Assembly: GCA_905221615.1 (NCBI GenBank)
Contig: CAJNDT010006007.1
Coordinates: forward strand, 228,501-292,500
From: Symbiodinium sp. CCMP2592
Taxonomy: Eukaryota > Sar > Dinophyceae > Suessiales > Symbiodiniaceae
Length of the DNA: 64,000 nt
Direction: 5' to 3'
Shown: positions 17,313 through 28,200 of the stretch, one piece after another
Position numbering within the stretch: position 1 is the first letter of the stretch
How the letters are laid out: each line of letters opens with the position of its first letter
Notes under the pieces: model-generated
What the model saw: only the letters and a program-made list of their open reading frames with translations
Told to the model about the DNA's origin: nothing
The model's database searches: none
Program-made: the position numbers and the translations under genes

Positions 17313-18630
17313 GCAGAGCGGCACGGGTTTTCGCTATTGATGTAACCAAGTACACAGAGACCCCTTTTCCCGGGCACCTGGCGCCATGGCAATGACGCGA
17401 CTCGGCAAAGGCCTGGGCAGCCAGACCAATGCCCAAACCACCGAAGAATCCAAATCCGAACATGAAGGCCCGACTCACGAATCGAGGGTCGGGTTAGTGT
17501 GTGGAAGCTTGACAGGCTTACCATCTACAAAAGAGCATGATGTTGGGTGTATTTGATGGGGTGCAACCTACCCGGGACCTATGTTCTGCTCGTCGACTAT
17601 ATGGTCTATGAACATACATACAGACCGAGCAGGCGAACACCGATCATCATGGTTCCGACACTTCGAGGGCAAGGGCAACTCGCATTCATCGGAGGGCTTT
17701 CGCATTAGCTCAAAGTACGGAAGGTATAGACCAGAGCATGATGCGGGGTTTATTCACTGGGGTGCACCTTACCGCGACACCGAGGGTTTGGCTAGGACCT
17801 ACATTCTCCTCGTCGGACAACGATCATCATGGCTTCGTTGCTTGGAGGGCGAGGACAACTTACATTCATGGGAAGGCTTTGGAATCAGGTCAAAGTACGG
17901 AGCCAGCAGTAGCTGCAAATCCTGGCTTGGAACCTCCAGAGGCGTCATGGTCACGAGAGTCGAGAAGGGACTCAGATGGAAGAACGAGCACGCAGGCAAA
18001 CGGCAGCCTAGGGAAACCACGTGTGAATTGTTTTCACATGCGATTCCACTGCGGGTTAAGGTTCTTAGGGACCTAAACCCAACTGCGATGAGGGTGCGGC
18101 AGCATCTGTGCACCTGGGCCGCACGAGGACCAGCGCCAAAAACGTGTTTGCGCAAACCCTCTACAATTAAGACGCAGCACTAGTAGGGAGCAGTGATTCC
18201 AGCAGCAATGCAATGAAGCAACAAAGGGAGGAAGAGGAAGAACAGGCCTTGAGCTTCAGGTCGAAAGGATTGGCCCGTGGGGCGCCGGTCGTTGCGTCTT
18301 GCGCCTCGATTGGCCCGCGTGGTGCGCCGGTCGTTGCGTCTCGTGCGCCTCGGCGGATGTCGCGTCGTACCAGTCAAGATCGGCATCGTCGTAGAAGAAG
18401 CGCCGTGGAAGAAATGCTGAAGACGGCCCTTCAAGGTCAAGTCAACGTCCCATGGCCAGATCTCCACATCTTCGCTGACATCAGGTCGCGCATGCTCCGC
18501 CGCATGGCCTTTGCAAGCTGACTCGAAGTCGTGGATAGGATAGGTCTTGTCTTGGGTCTTCGAAGTAGTCACGACTGCACTGGGTCGGGGGCCTTTTAAC
18601 CAAGTCTAGTCACTCATAGTTGCGGGGGTT

Positions 18631-18870
18631 TTACTTCCCATTCGCTTTGTCTGGTAGGGTAAATGAGTCTGAACACCCGTCCGAATTAAAGGCCTCACTT
18701 AGGTAACTTATAGTCCGGTCAGTCTTACCAGCCACTATAAGCTGCGTTGATTCTTGCAAAGCCTTGCTTGCTGCGTCTGCAGGGATTCTCTGCACGGGCC
18801 CAATAGATTCGCTTATAGACATAGAAGACCGCCAAAATGATCGAATCCAGAACAGAAGTATCCCAAACAC
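18631..18870 (-). CDS. Uncharacterised ORF, copy 2
   Basis: A 79-residue counterpart of the minus-strand frame at 16429-16719, ending early (DKANGK) because the unit diverges there. Same hydrophobic start. Low confidence as a gene. Confidence 0.25.
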   Translation of the reverse strand: MFGILLFWIRSFWRSSMSISESIGPVQRIPADAASKALQESTQLIVAGKTDRTISYLSEAFNSDGCSDSFTLPDKANGK

Positions 18871-19003
18871 ATCCCCAGAAGTCCCTGCTCCTTAGGGTCT
18901 GGCCGTGTCCTTGCAGGATGGCTGCTACAAGCAGGCGAAAGGCGATGTTGATGAGGCGCACACGTCCGAGCGAATAACATACCTTGTCACGTCCACTCGG
19001 CTG

Positions 19004-19111
<108 letters not shown>

Positions 19112-19171
19112 TAAATCGCGTCATTTTTCTTCCCGGTGCTTTCCATGTCGCACGAGGTGCGGAAATGTCAC

Positions 19172-19227
19172 GGCACCCATGCAACCGAACTTTCGCAAGA
19201 CAGCGTCGATTCGGCTGCACGCGGTGA
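19172..19227. repeat. Hairpin element H13
   Basis: Core at 19190-19209, arms CCGAA and TTCGG, first of three tandem copies spaced 117 and 113 bases. Confidence 0.9.
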
Positions 19228-19288
19228 GCAACTTCCCGTACTTCCCCGGGGCTTTGTGTGTAGCACGAGGCGCGTAATTAAATGTCAC

Positions 19289-19344
19289 GGCACCCATGCA
19301 ACCGAACTTTCGCAAGACAGCGTCGATTCGGCTGCACGCGGTGA
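19289..19344. repeat. Hairpin element H14
   Basis: Core at 19307-19326, arms CCGAA and TTCGG. Confidence 0.9.
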
Positions 19345-19401
19345 GCAACTTCCCGTGCTTCCCCGGGGCTTTGTGTGTAGCACGACGCGCGTAAATGTCA
19401 C

Positions 19402-19457
19402 GGCACCCATGCAACCGAACTTTCGCAAGACAGCGTCGATTCGGCTGCACGCGGCGA
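19402..19457. repeat. Hairpin element H15
   Basis: Core at 19420-19439, arms CCGAA and TTCGG. The inner stem ends 43 bases past the stop of the minus-strand 281-aa gene. Confidence 0.9.
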
Positions 19458-19486
19458 GCAACGTCGCCTACTTCTAAGAGCAAGCT

Positions 19487-20332
19487 TCAGAGCCCCAGAC
19501 GGCGTAAGAAGTCCTCCGTCTGCTGATCGGGGTCTTGCGCCCATCCGCGAGCGTTCTTCCCGGAAGAGGAGCAGTGCACATCGAAGTTAGGGAGGCTGGC
19601 GTAGTACTGCATGCACTGCACACAGCCAGCGCTGGCCGCATATAGAAATTTGTACTCCAGTTGACGATCTTCATCCAGATGTGCATGCCTTCGCCAGTTC
19701 CGGTAATGAGGCTGGTTTTCACAAGGTGTGTAATCCACCGATGTATCACTACTCTCACTAGACATGCTGCTTGACGACGAGGTATCCCGCGGAACTTCGC
19801 CTGTCTCTGCGGCCGTAGGGCTTGGTGACCTCGGAGCGGAGGAAGGGCCAGCACCTCCGGCCGCAGCGCTGGGTGTCCGCGAAGGGAAACTTGCCCATGC
19901 AACACCGCAGCCCGGTGTCTGTGAAGCAGAACTGGGACCACAGTCTTCGCTCGCAACGTCAGGCGGCGACGAGGGTGGCGGAGGGACATTTCTTGCCCAA
20001 TGAACTCGAAATGTCTGAGAGGGAATGGCAGCGCCAGCAGCAGCACAGCCTCCGCCCGCGGTGTTGGGTTGCCGCGGAAGGGCTTTAGGCCAAACATGCC
20101 GCGGAGAGGCACTTGGCCATGCTGAAAACGGTTTTTGCCGAATCTCACACCATCGCTCAAACCTTTCCATCTCAGTGGCGAGCCACGTCTGGAACCCTGC
20201 GTCTCCGGCTTTGTTTGGACGACCGTCTCTCCGTAGCATGCGATACTTGTTCCTCACAGTGTCCACGTCCATCCATTTAGCACTGTCAGGATCGAGCCGC
20301 AATTTGTTCAAAAAAACACCGAAATCCGCCAT
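19487..20332 (-). CDS. 281-aa protein with ankyrin-like C-terminal tail
   Basis: I take the ATG at 20332 (MADFGVFLNKLRLD); the frame opens slightly earlier, within hairpin H16. Residues 1-75 look like a compact helical domain (WMDVDTVRNKYRMLRRDG, WLATEMERFERWCEIRQK). Residues about 75-215 are Pro/Ser/Ala-rich and probably disordered, with a Ser-rich run. The last 65 residues (LEYKFLYAASAGCVQCMQYY, then NFDVHCSSSGKNARGWA) resemble one to two degenerate ankyrin repeats. No enzyme motif is seen and no function can be given. The gene is intronless. A frameshifted paralogue of its tail lies at about 4840-5060. Hairpins lie 8 bases before the start and 43 bases past the stop. Confidence 0.7.
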   Translation of the reverse strand: MADFGVFLNKLRLDPDSAKWMDVDTVRNKYRMLRRDGRPNKAGDAGFQTWLATEMERFERWCEIRQKPFSAWPSASPRHVWPKALPRQPNTAGGGCAAAGAAIPSQTFRVHWARNVPPPPSSPPDVASEDCGPSSASQTPGCGVAWASFPSRTPSAAAGGAGPSSAPRSPSPTAAETGEVPRDTSSSSSMSSESSDTSVDYTPCENQPHYRNWRRHAHLDEDRQLEYKFLYAASAGCVQCMQYYASLPNFDVHCSSSGKNARGWAQDPDQQTEDFLRRLGL

Positions 20333-20339
20333 CGAGCAA

Positions 20340-20369
20340 CTGAGCTTTCGCAAGACAGCGTCGACTCAG
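20340..20369. repeat. Hairpin element H16
   Basis: Core at 20345-20364. The arms are CTGAG (20340-20344) and CTCAG (20365-20369). Compared with CCGAG/CTCGG of H7 both arms changed together, so pairing is kept. Confidence 0.9.
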
Positions 20370-20399
20370 CGATTCCCCGGGAAACTATGAACGTCGACG

Positions 20400-22560
20400 G
20401 AGCCAAAAGCTTCGTTGAACAACCACCATGTCGCATGAGGCAAGTTTCAAACTGAGAACAGGGCTCGTGCACCAAAGCATACATGGACGTCTTTGTAGAG
20501 CGCGAGCAATCACCTGATGCAAGGCGGCTGCATAGAGTCTATAGAGGCAAATGTCAGGATATGCAACAAGTCCAAGCTGAAACTCGACCGAGGAGCAATC
20601 CTGAATCCGTTAAAGTGCCCTACAAAGCAAACCAGACAAGAGGTTTCCACGTCATCAGCCCCAGTCGACCGTCCCGGCCTGTGAACGGATCACTTTGCAC
20701 ATTCCGGGCACCTTCGCAAGTGCCGGGAGCAGTTCGACCACAAGCGATGATTTACTGGGCCTCGCGAACCTGGTGCATCCATTCTGTTTGTTAGCTGCAT
20801 AGCACTCACAAGGAGGTCTCCAGGCCAAGGTTTAAGGTGTTTAAGATGTACGCTTCATATGACCGCTCTGGTTGCGGTCACCCACAGCGAGTGATCCACG
20901 ATCAGGGGCCTACGCGGAGCCTCGCAAAGCCAGCGCATGATGGTTCTCTGCTAGCTGGATACGGCTTCGTACAAGATCTCCAGGCAGCAGCTGAAGAACC
21001 CAACAATGACTGCGGCGCTTAGCAGAAGCAATCCATGAAGACTATGACCAAAGTTGAAATCGGACAGGATGCGATACCCGAAGAACAAAACCACCGTGGC
21101 AGGCGACCACTGGGTCCACCGTCGTTCCGGGTGAAGTGTCAGCAGCTTCATGGCAGTAGCTTGACGAATGCTTCCAAGCTGGGGTCAGCTCCACTGCGCT
21201 CGGACCCGAGCAGAAACTCAGAAGAGAACTCTTCTGCCGGCACGTCCCGCTCCGAGTGTCTTCGCGGCTCGACGTTTAGGAGCTCTCACGAGCTCATCCC
21301 AATCTGCTTCGGGAGTTGTCCAGCTGCAAGAACTTGCAGGACGCATCGGGAGACACGTGTTACAGCACATTGCCAATCCAACCTGGAACCAGGCTCCCCG
21401 TGCTTGGTCAAGGCTGCGTAGGTGCTCGGACGTGTTTCATCACCTTCTTCGTGGTCATCGACAGAGAGATGAGAGCGACGGCTAAGGTTCGCCCATTCCA
21501 TGTGGTTTGGCCGCTCTCCAGTTCCAAAAGCCGACGAAGGAGCAGAATTCAGGAATTTTCTTAATTCTTAACTCGACCTTCCTCAAGGAGCATGATTCCC
21601 ACGATCTGAAATCATTCCAACTGGCTCGTTTTTCTTTCCCCCCGTCCTACTTCCAAAAGCGACAGGTCTAACGTCTCGACAAGAGAAGCGTGTTTTACAA
21701 CTCACAGAGCTTTGTGCTTCGGTCGACCGCCCCGGCCTACCAAGAAAAGCGATACTCGACTTGGACCGTCCCGAAGACGTCGGTACCTGCCACAACACAC
21801 ACGGGTGCGCTACGATGACAGCCCAAAGCGGCCACACACATGCTTCCACATGCCGGCAAGCGAATCGACAAGGATTTTCTGAGCAATAGCAAGCACAGCA
21901 AACCACAAAACCCCACACCTGACTTAAGCATCCCTTTCTGTAATGGCCTCCCCGGCGTCTTTGCAAAGACGAACGTGCTCTGACAGTCATGCGGACCGGA
22001 GACTTAGGCCACCCCCATTCGGCCGAGATATGGGGTCACCCCGCTCTGCCATGGGGATATCAGGCGAAGGCTCTCAACGACCACTAGCAGCTGCAAGCAT
22101 TTGCCCGCGCTATGCTTATGTCGCCCTCTGCTCGCAAAGAAGCAGGACGTCGTGGTCGTCGTGGTGCCATCCCAGAGTTCGCAGCGGATACTTCTGCCCC
22201 CGACATTGTGTACCTTCTGCTGGACTTGGCCAACAGCTTGGCGCAAGAGCCGAACGTCGGGTCGGCCATGGCAAGAGCGGTAGTCGAATTTAGTTCGACT
22301 GTGGCGCGGGTACGTGGCATCAAATGGTAGCTGCCAAAACTGGCGAGCGAGCGAAGAGCTGCCGTTTGTTAGAACACGATACATCAAACCCCATTCTGAA
22401 CATGACTATGCGCAAGCAACACCATTCTTCGGCCTCCCATGGAAGAGCTTGGGTCACCGAGGCTACGTCATTTTGGGGAGGGGCCACCTGGCACGTTAGC
22501 GCATGTGTCCAGATGTCATAGCCAGATGCCCGCTGGCCGTTGGCCCCAACCCCCCCCTAG
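20400..22560. other. No gene recognised
   Basis: The first 50 bases resemble the flank of the empty target site (GAACG...GGAGCCAAAAGCTTCGT). The remainder holds only short frames on both strands, none with recognisable domains. Undetected small exons are possible. Confidence 0.4.
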
Positions 22561-22569
22561 ACTACAGGT

Positions 22570-22645
22570 ATCTATTATCTATCTATCTATCTATCCATAT
22601 ATGGATAGATAGAAAGATAGATATATATATATATATATATGTGCG
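22570..22645. repeat. (TCTA)n and (TA)n microsatellite
   Basis: TCTA repeats, then their complement GATA, then TA; the two blocks form a large inverted repeat. Confidence 0.9.
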
Positions 22646-22669
22646 TATATTATCGATATATGCATCTGC

Positions 22670-23990
22670 CAATCCCTCTGAAGGGTTGCCAATTGCACCT
22701 CGCAGAGATGCAAGTTCCTGCAATCGACCACGCCACTCCCTGTGGAGAGTTGCACGGCGGAAAGGATACAAGTAGTAGTTTGCACACACGTTTCAACCCT
22801 GGACCACGCCAATCCATGCAGAGGGTTACACGCAGCGCCCAAAGACCATGCAACAGTACCTGCACACCTTCCGATTAGAACATTCGAGGAAGCTAATCCC
22901 TCTCAATGAAGGATTGCGCGGGGCACCGCAAAATGTGTAACTTTACCTTGCGTTCGACCACTCGACCACGCCAATCCCTGTGTGGGGTTGCAAAATTCAT
23001 TTCAATGCTCATCAAAAATTGCAACTTTACCTCGCGTTCGAACACTCCACCACGCCAATCCCTGTGAAGGGTTGCAAAATTCATCTCAATGCTCATCAAA
23101 AATTGCAACTTTACCTCGCGTTCAACCACTCGACCACGCCAATCCCTGTGAGGGGTTGCAAAATTCATCTCAATGCTCATCAAAAATTGCAACTTTACCT
23201 CGCGTTCGAACACTCCACCACGCCAATCCTTGTGAAGGGTTGCAAAATTCATTTCAATGCAAATCAAAAAATGCAACTTTACCTCGCGTTCGAACACCCG
23301 ACCACGCCAATCCTTGTGAAGGGTTGCAAAATTCATTTCAATGCAAATCAAAAAATGCAACTTTACCTCGCGTTCGAACACCCGACCACGCCAATCCCTG
23401 TGAAGGGTTGCAAAATGCAAATCCCTGTGAAGGGTTGCAAAAAAAATTGAACTGCACCCAAACCCTGTGAAGGGTTGCGCGGCGCCCGCAAGAAGTGTAA
23501 CTTTACCTCGCGTTTGAACGCCCGAGGAGGCGAATCCCTGTGAAGGGTTGCGCGGCGCCCGCAAGAAGTGTAACTTTACCTCGCGTTTGAACGCCCGAGG
23601 AGCGAATCCCTGGGAAGGGTTGCGCGGTGCGCCTAAAATGTGTCACTTTACCTCGCGTTTGAACGCCCGAGAGTTCCAATCCCTGTGAAGGGTTGCGCCG
23701 GGCGCCTAAAATGTGTAACTTTACCTCGCGTTTGAACGCCCGAGAGTTCCAATCCCTGGGAAGGGTTGCGCGGGCGCCTAAAATGTGTACTTTACCTAGC
23801 GTTTGAACGCCCGAGGCAGCGAATCCCTGGGAAGGGTTGCGCGGTGCGCCTAAAATGTGTCACTTTACCTAGCGTTTGAACGCCCGAGGCAGCGAATCCC
23901 TGGGAAGGGTTGCACGGTGCGCCTAAAATGTGTCACTTTACCTAGCGTTTGAACGCCCGAGGCAGCGAATCCCTGGGAAGGGTTGCATTC
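22670..23990. repeat. Satellite array with palindromic motif, about 19 units
   Basis: Units carry a motif close to CCAATCCCTGTGAAGGGTTG, whose CCCT and AGGG halves pair. Between 22971 and 23391 the period is exactly 84 bases, with conserved text between motifs (TTGCAACTTTACCTCGCG); later units are about 74 bases. Because 84 is divisible by three, long frames run through the array on both strands, including one of 223 codons on the minus strand at 22893-23564. I treat those as by-products of the repeat. Confidence 0.9.
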
Positions 23991-24039
23991 CCGATGGACC
24001 CCGACGGTGCCACCCCCGCCTTTAAAAGAAATATTAAGA

Positions 24040-24400
24040 TACCGAGATGTAGAGAGTAAGTCATAAGTCATAGTAAGTCATAGATGCATAGAGAGTCAGT
24101 CATAAGTAAGTAAGTATAGTAAGTATAAGTAAGCAAGTCAAGTAAGTAAGTAAGTAAGTATAGAGATAGCATAACATAGAGTCCAGTGTCAAGTGTCAAG
24201 TGTCAAGTAAGTTAGTAAGTAGATTGAAGTAAGTAAGTAAGTAAGTAAGTCGTAAGCATAACATAGAGTCAAGTATCAAGTGTAGAGTCAAGTATCATAG
24301 AGTCAAGTGTCAAGTGTAGAGAGTCAGTCATAAGGGTCAAGTAAGTAAGTAAGTATCAAGTGTAGAGTCAAGTATCAAGTGTAGAGTGTAGAGTAAAGTA
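24040..24400. repeat. Degenerate (AAGT)n tract
   Basis: GTAAGTAAGTAAG and related four-base runs interspersed with GTGTCAAGTGTC and CATAGAGTCAAGT blocks. No coding signal. Confidence 0.85.
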
Positions 24401-24479
24401 TGGAATCAAGTAAGTTGATTCTATGTCTGTCATCTATGTACTCAGCTGCGGCGTTCCACACGGAAGAACCCTTCGCGAT

Positions 24480-24745
24480 GCTTTCGGGAATTATATCGCA
24501 TCATAACATACTTTATCATATTATATCATATCATTTAACTTGTGATATATTATTTATTGTATTCTTCTATGTTATGTTATATCACATTCCCTTACAATAC
24601 AATAGGAAGTTATTTTATATTGTGTTACATTATTCCATTGTACCAGTATGATTTATATTTCATCATGTAGAATTATATTATGTTTGTTTCAATTTATAAC
24701 GAATCATAGTAAAGTATAGTACAGAAAGAACATTAACACAACGAC
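24480..24745. other. AT-rich patch
   Basis: About 260 bases of strongly AT-rich sequence full of TATCAT and TTATATT runs, unlike its GC-balanced surroundings. No gene seen. Confidence 0.6.
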
Positions 24746-24749
24746 CGCA

Positions 24750-24840
24750 ATGATAATGACAACAACAACAACAACAAGCAGCACGACAACCACAACAACC
24801 ACAACAACCACAACAACAACAACAACACCAACCACAACAC
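24750..24840. repeat. (CAA)n microsatellite
   Basis: CAACAACAA and CCACAACAA runs; the apparent threonine-rich frame is only the repeat. Confidence 0.9.
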
Positions 24841-25039
24841 GAGTAATGAAGACAATATCAGTGGCAACAACAGTCTTCTTGCCTTCCTTGGCTTCATGGC
24901 TTTTCGGCCTTTCGGCATCTGACCCTACATAAATGCCGAAATCTTCCAAATGAAAGCTTAAGTTCCAAATGAAAGCTTAAGCCCCCAGTGAACGGTTTTA
25001 CCAGATCCTGCTGTGTTTCTTGCGGTCACAAACCTCAGA

Positions 25040-25240
25040 ACATGAGACAGAATCCGTAGGAATATAGTGTTTTCCCGAGGAATTACCAAGCAAAACCGAA
25101 GGAAAGAACAAAGAATCCGTAGGAAACTAGTGTCTTTCCTAGGAAAAACACAGGATTCCGTCCAAAAATGTAGGGAAAGTAGTGTTTTCCCTTGTACAAC
25201 GCAGGAAAACAAGCGGCTTTCCTATGCTTTAGGCCAAGCA
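25040..25240. repeat. Short repeats with TAGGAAA / TTTCC motif
   Basis: At least three imperfect copies of a GTAGGAA..AGTGTTTTCC pattern. One (near 25120-25146) is a self-complementary TAGGAAA ... TTTCCTA. Confidence 0.5.
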
Positions 25241-25299
25241 TACAGCCAAAAAAATGTCCATCCTAGAGAATTGCCAAATTAATTCCAGGCCCGTTCAGA

Positions 25300-28200
25300 A
25301 TTCCAATTCCGGAAAATCTGTACTTCAAGTTTCGAAACTTGCTCCGCGAATCGGAAATTGGAGTCAAACATTCTCAAGCCAGAGTTGGACTTCTCCAGAA
25401 CACAAAAACGGAGAAGGCGAAATCAATGGAACCACAATGTCAGATTCAGGTTGTAGATGCATCAGTCAACCGTAGTGTGATCATGTGCATTGGCACATCT
25501 TCTAAGAGTTTTGCGGGGCCGTTAATGAACCCGCTCATGACATCCGAAACCTTGCACTTTCCACTTAGAGTTGCAGGTTGCACAAACAAGTTATCCTGCA
25601 GATGCAGATTATTGAAATCCCCCGGCGCCACCTCAAGCCTCCATCGATCAAGCTCTTTTTCAAACACCGTTTAAGCAGCAAGTATTAAGTCGATTTTGTA
25701 GATTTTTTTGATAGGAGCAGTTTTTGAAGCTTAAAAAAACGTGGATATGATATGTTCGTAAAGCTCTAAACTTATAGAAGAAGCTGAATGTTGCCGCTCA
25801 TGAAAAGCACGTCAGCAGTATTACTTTGACTGACATTTTTTGGTCGCAATGCCGTTTTGCCGAGCCCCATCACACCAGTTTTGTTGTTGGAAGACAGGAT
25901 GTGGAACGGCGCATTCGTTGATTAAATCCGACACGTGCAAGATTGGATTTTCTGCATCGCGGTTTTGAACCACGTTGCCCACTCGCTCGACTGCGACTGC
26001 TCGCAGCATGAAGGGTCTTGTCCAGTAAATGTGTTGTTGAATGCTTGAGTTGCAAGCAAACACGAATCTTACATCTAGAGGTCACAGATTGTGCCGAACC
26101 AGTGAACTTGTTTCGTAGTATAATGTGTGCACTCGAAAGACCCCCGTGCCCACGGTGTTGTCTCGACAATAGCCGCAGCTTCTCAGGTGAGAAAGCGTGA
26201 GATTCGGTTGCAAATACATATGTGTATATATATATATATAAACAGACACATGTACATGTTACTATTGCATCGTACTACTAAACTCCTGGCCTCCGAAGAC
26301 GTATGCGTCGTTGTGCGACTGTTTGCATCGGTGGTGCGATGAAGGCATTTTACAAAGATGGTATCCAATCCTATTTACGGATGATGCTTGCAACATGCAC
26401 CACTGCGTGCGTTGTGCCCCAGCCACACATCCAACGATGAGATGGCGCCATCGCATCTTGGCGCTGGTCACTTTGCTGCTTTGCTCGTCCCAGCCTTACA
26501 CACCTTCACTCTTGGATAATGTAATGAAACATGGGCATGCTCCCGACAAGCCGATGTCAAAGCATTCCAGCTTCATAAATGCTTCTGTTGCAATGCAAAT
26601 CAGTATCACATTGCGAGCCGTTGCTTTGTTTGGATATGCCGGTTTTGTGATTCAGGCCGTTTCGAGGTGATCGCTTCGCCTCTCCGGCGCATCGGACTCC
26701 CCGAGAGAAGGCAAGCGCATACTGGTGTCTGGAAGCGTCGGAAATCGTGCTGGGATCATCGCAGGCGGCCGTGCTTCGGTCCTCTTCCCGACGATCGCGC
26801 AGAGGATATCATTTCCGTGTTTGCATCCGCCCCGCTCATGACGATGTCAAGCAGAAGCAATTGACGTATGCTGTGATCCCTCTGCATGTGGAAGTTCGGA
26901 TTGGACGTCATACCAGGACCGATCAACGCCAAGGTTGGATGTGCCAAGCGGTGTTGAAAGAACAGGGACGCAGACGGTGGCGCATGTGTTAGAACTGCCA
27001 GGTGCAGCTGAATAACCTGGTGTCCAAGACTTTGAGACGGCCTCTCCTCGCAGGAGATGTTGCCCGCTAGCTGCGATTGGTCGAGCGCCGACTGCCCTTC
27101 AGCTTGTGTCACAACATTGCCCAGGTTTACGAAACACAAGCTATTGAGTCGGGCTTTCGAGCGACCGTTCGAGTACATGGCCTGGAGGAGGCACGTGTCA
27201 TCACAAACGTTTGATGCGTCAACATGCCTTGATTTTGCTGCTCGGTTCATGTCTGCCTGAATTGCAGTTGCGAGTTGCTCCAACTTTGAAATGCATGGGA
27301 GAGGCCTAGCCCCGGCCAGCCGGCTTGTTGAAGACATCACAAGCAGCATCACGACATGCCCAATTATCTCACAAGGACTACGCTGTCGCACATGTGCATG
27401 CTCGGCAATGTGTGACTCACAACAGTCCGGAGATGGCAAGCATAGAAATCCTCGCTTGAACGTATTCGCGATCTCATAGACAAGAGGTTGTAGAGAGTGC
27501 CGAAACAACACTACAGTGTGATAGCTGTTCTGCATGCAAAGTTCAGCTGCATGTTCCGTGAAGGATGGCGCACCACTGGAGTTTTCAGGCCAAGGGGCCT
27601 AGCAACTCAGCTGCGGGGCAGCAAACACGTTTCACTCGAAGCTGCATGTTCCGCCAGGCGTTGCCAACCTCGAGAATGCAGCGGAGCTTTCAGCAGAAGC
27701 CCTATTTGCCACAAGAGCAATTCTCTTGCTTTTCGAAGTCTCGCGACGTGGCTACCAGGCCGCAAAGGCCGCTGTGACGGCTCTGCCTCCGCCACCAAAC
27801 ATAGAGCCGCGATATCCAAAGCCAAAGGCGGGCTTGAGTGTGGTCGCAAGGTAGGAAGTAGGAGCTGACTTCGTTTCGAAGCTCTGCTCTGCTGACAGGA
27901 TGCCGCTGCCTGGGTCTCGGAGGAACTGATCGACAAACTGCAGGTCGAGTTGGTGTGCAGCTTACAGGATGCACCCATAGTGGCATGCATACAAAGTGCA
28001 GCATCAAGCTTGAGGACTCCACCATGGCGGATGTGTTGCCTACTCTGGCAATCTGGCAGCTTTTGAACTTTTCTTCTTGTCGAGGTTTGGATGCTGTGTG
28101 AGTGTGCCTCATCGTCAAACAGATACCGCTAAGGCATATTTGCAGGCGGACATGCAGGCAGCAGCGCCGTGCAGCTCAGTACAGTTCCGGAGCGGGGGAT

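Noticed and set aside
22893-23564. 223-codon minus-strand ORF with 28-residue repeats
   Set aside because: It is explained by the 84-base period; the plus strand is open over the same stretch. No start or domain evidence.
22670-23990. CRISPR-like array (short palindromic repeats at regular spacing)
   Set aside because: The sequence between motifs is also conserved from unit to unit, there are no cas genes, and the genome is eukaryotic. It is a satellite.
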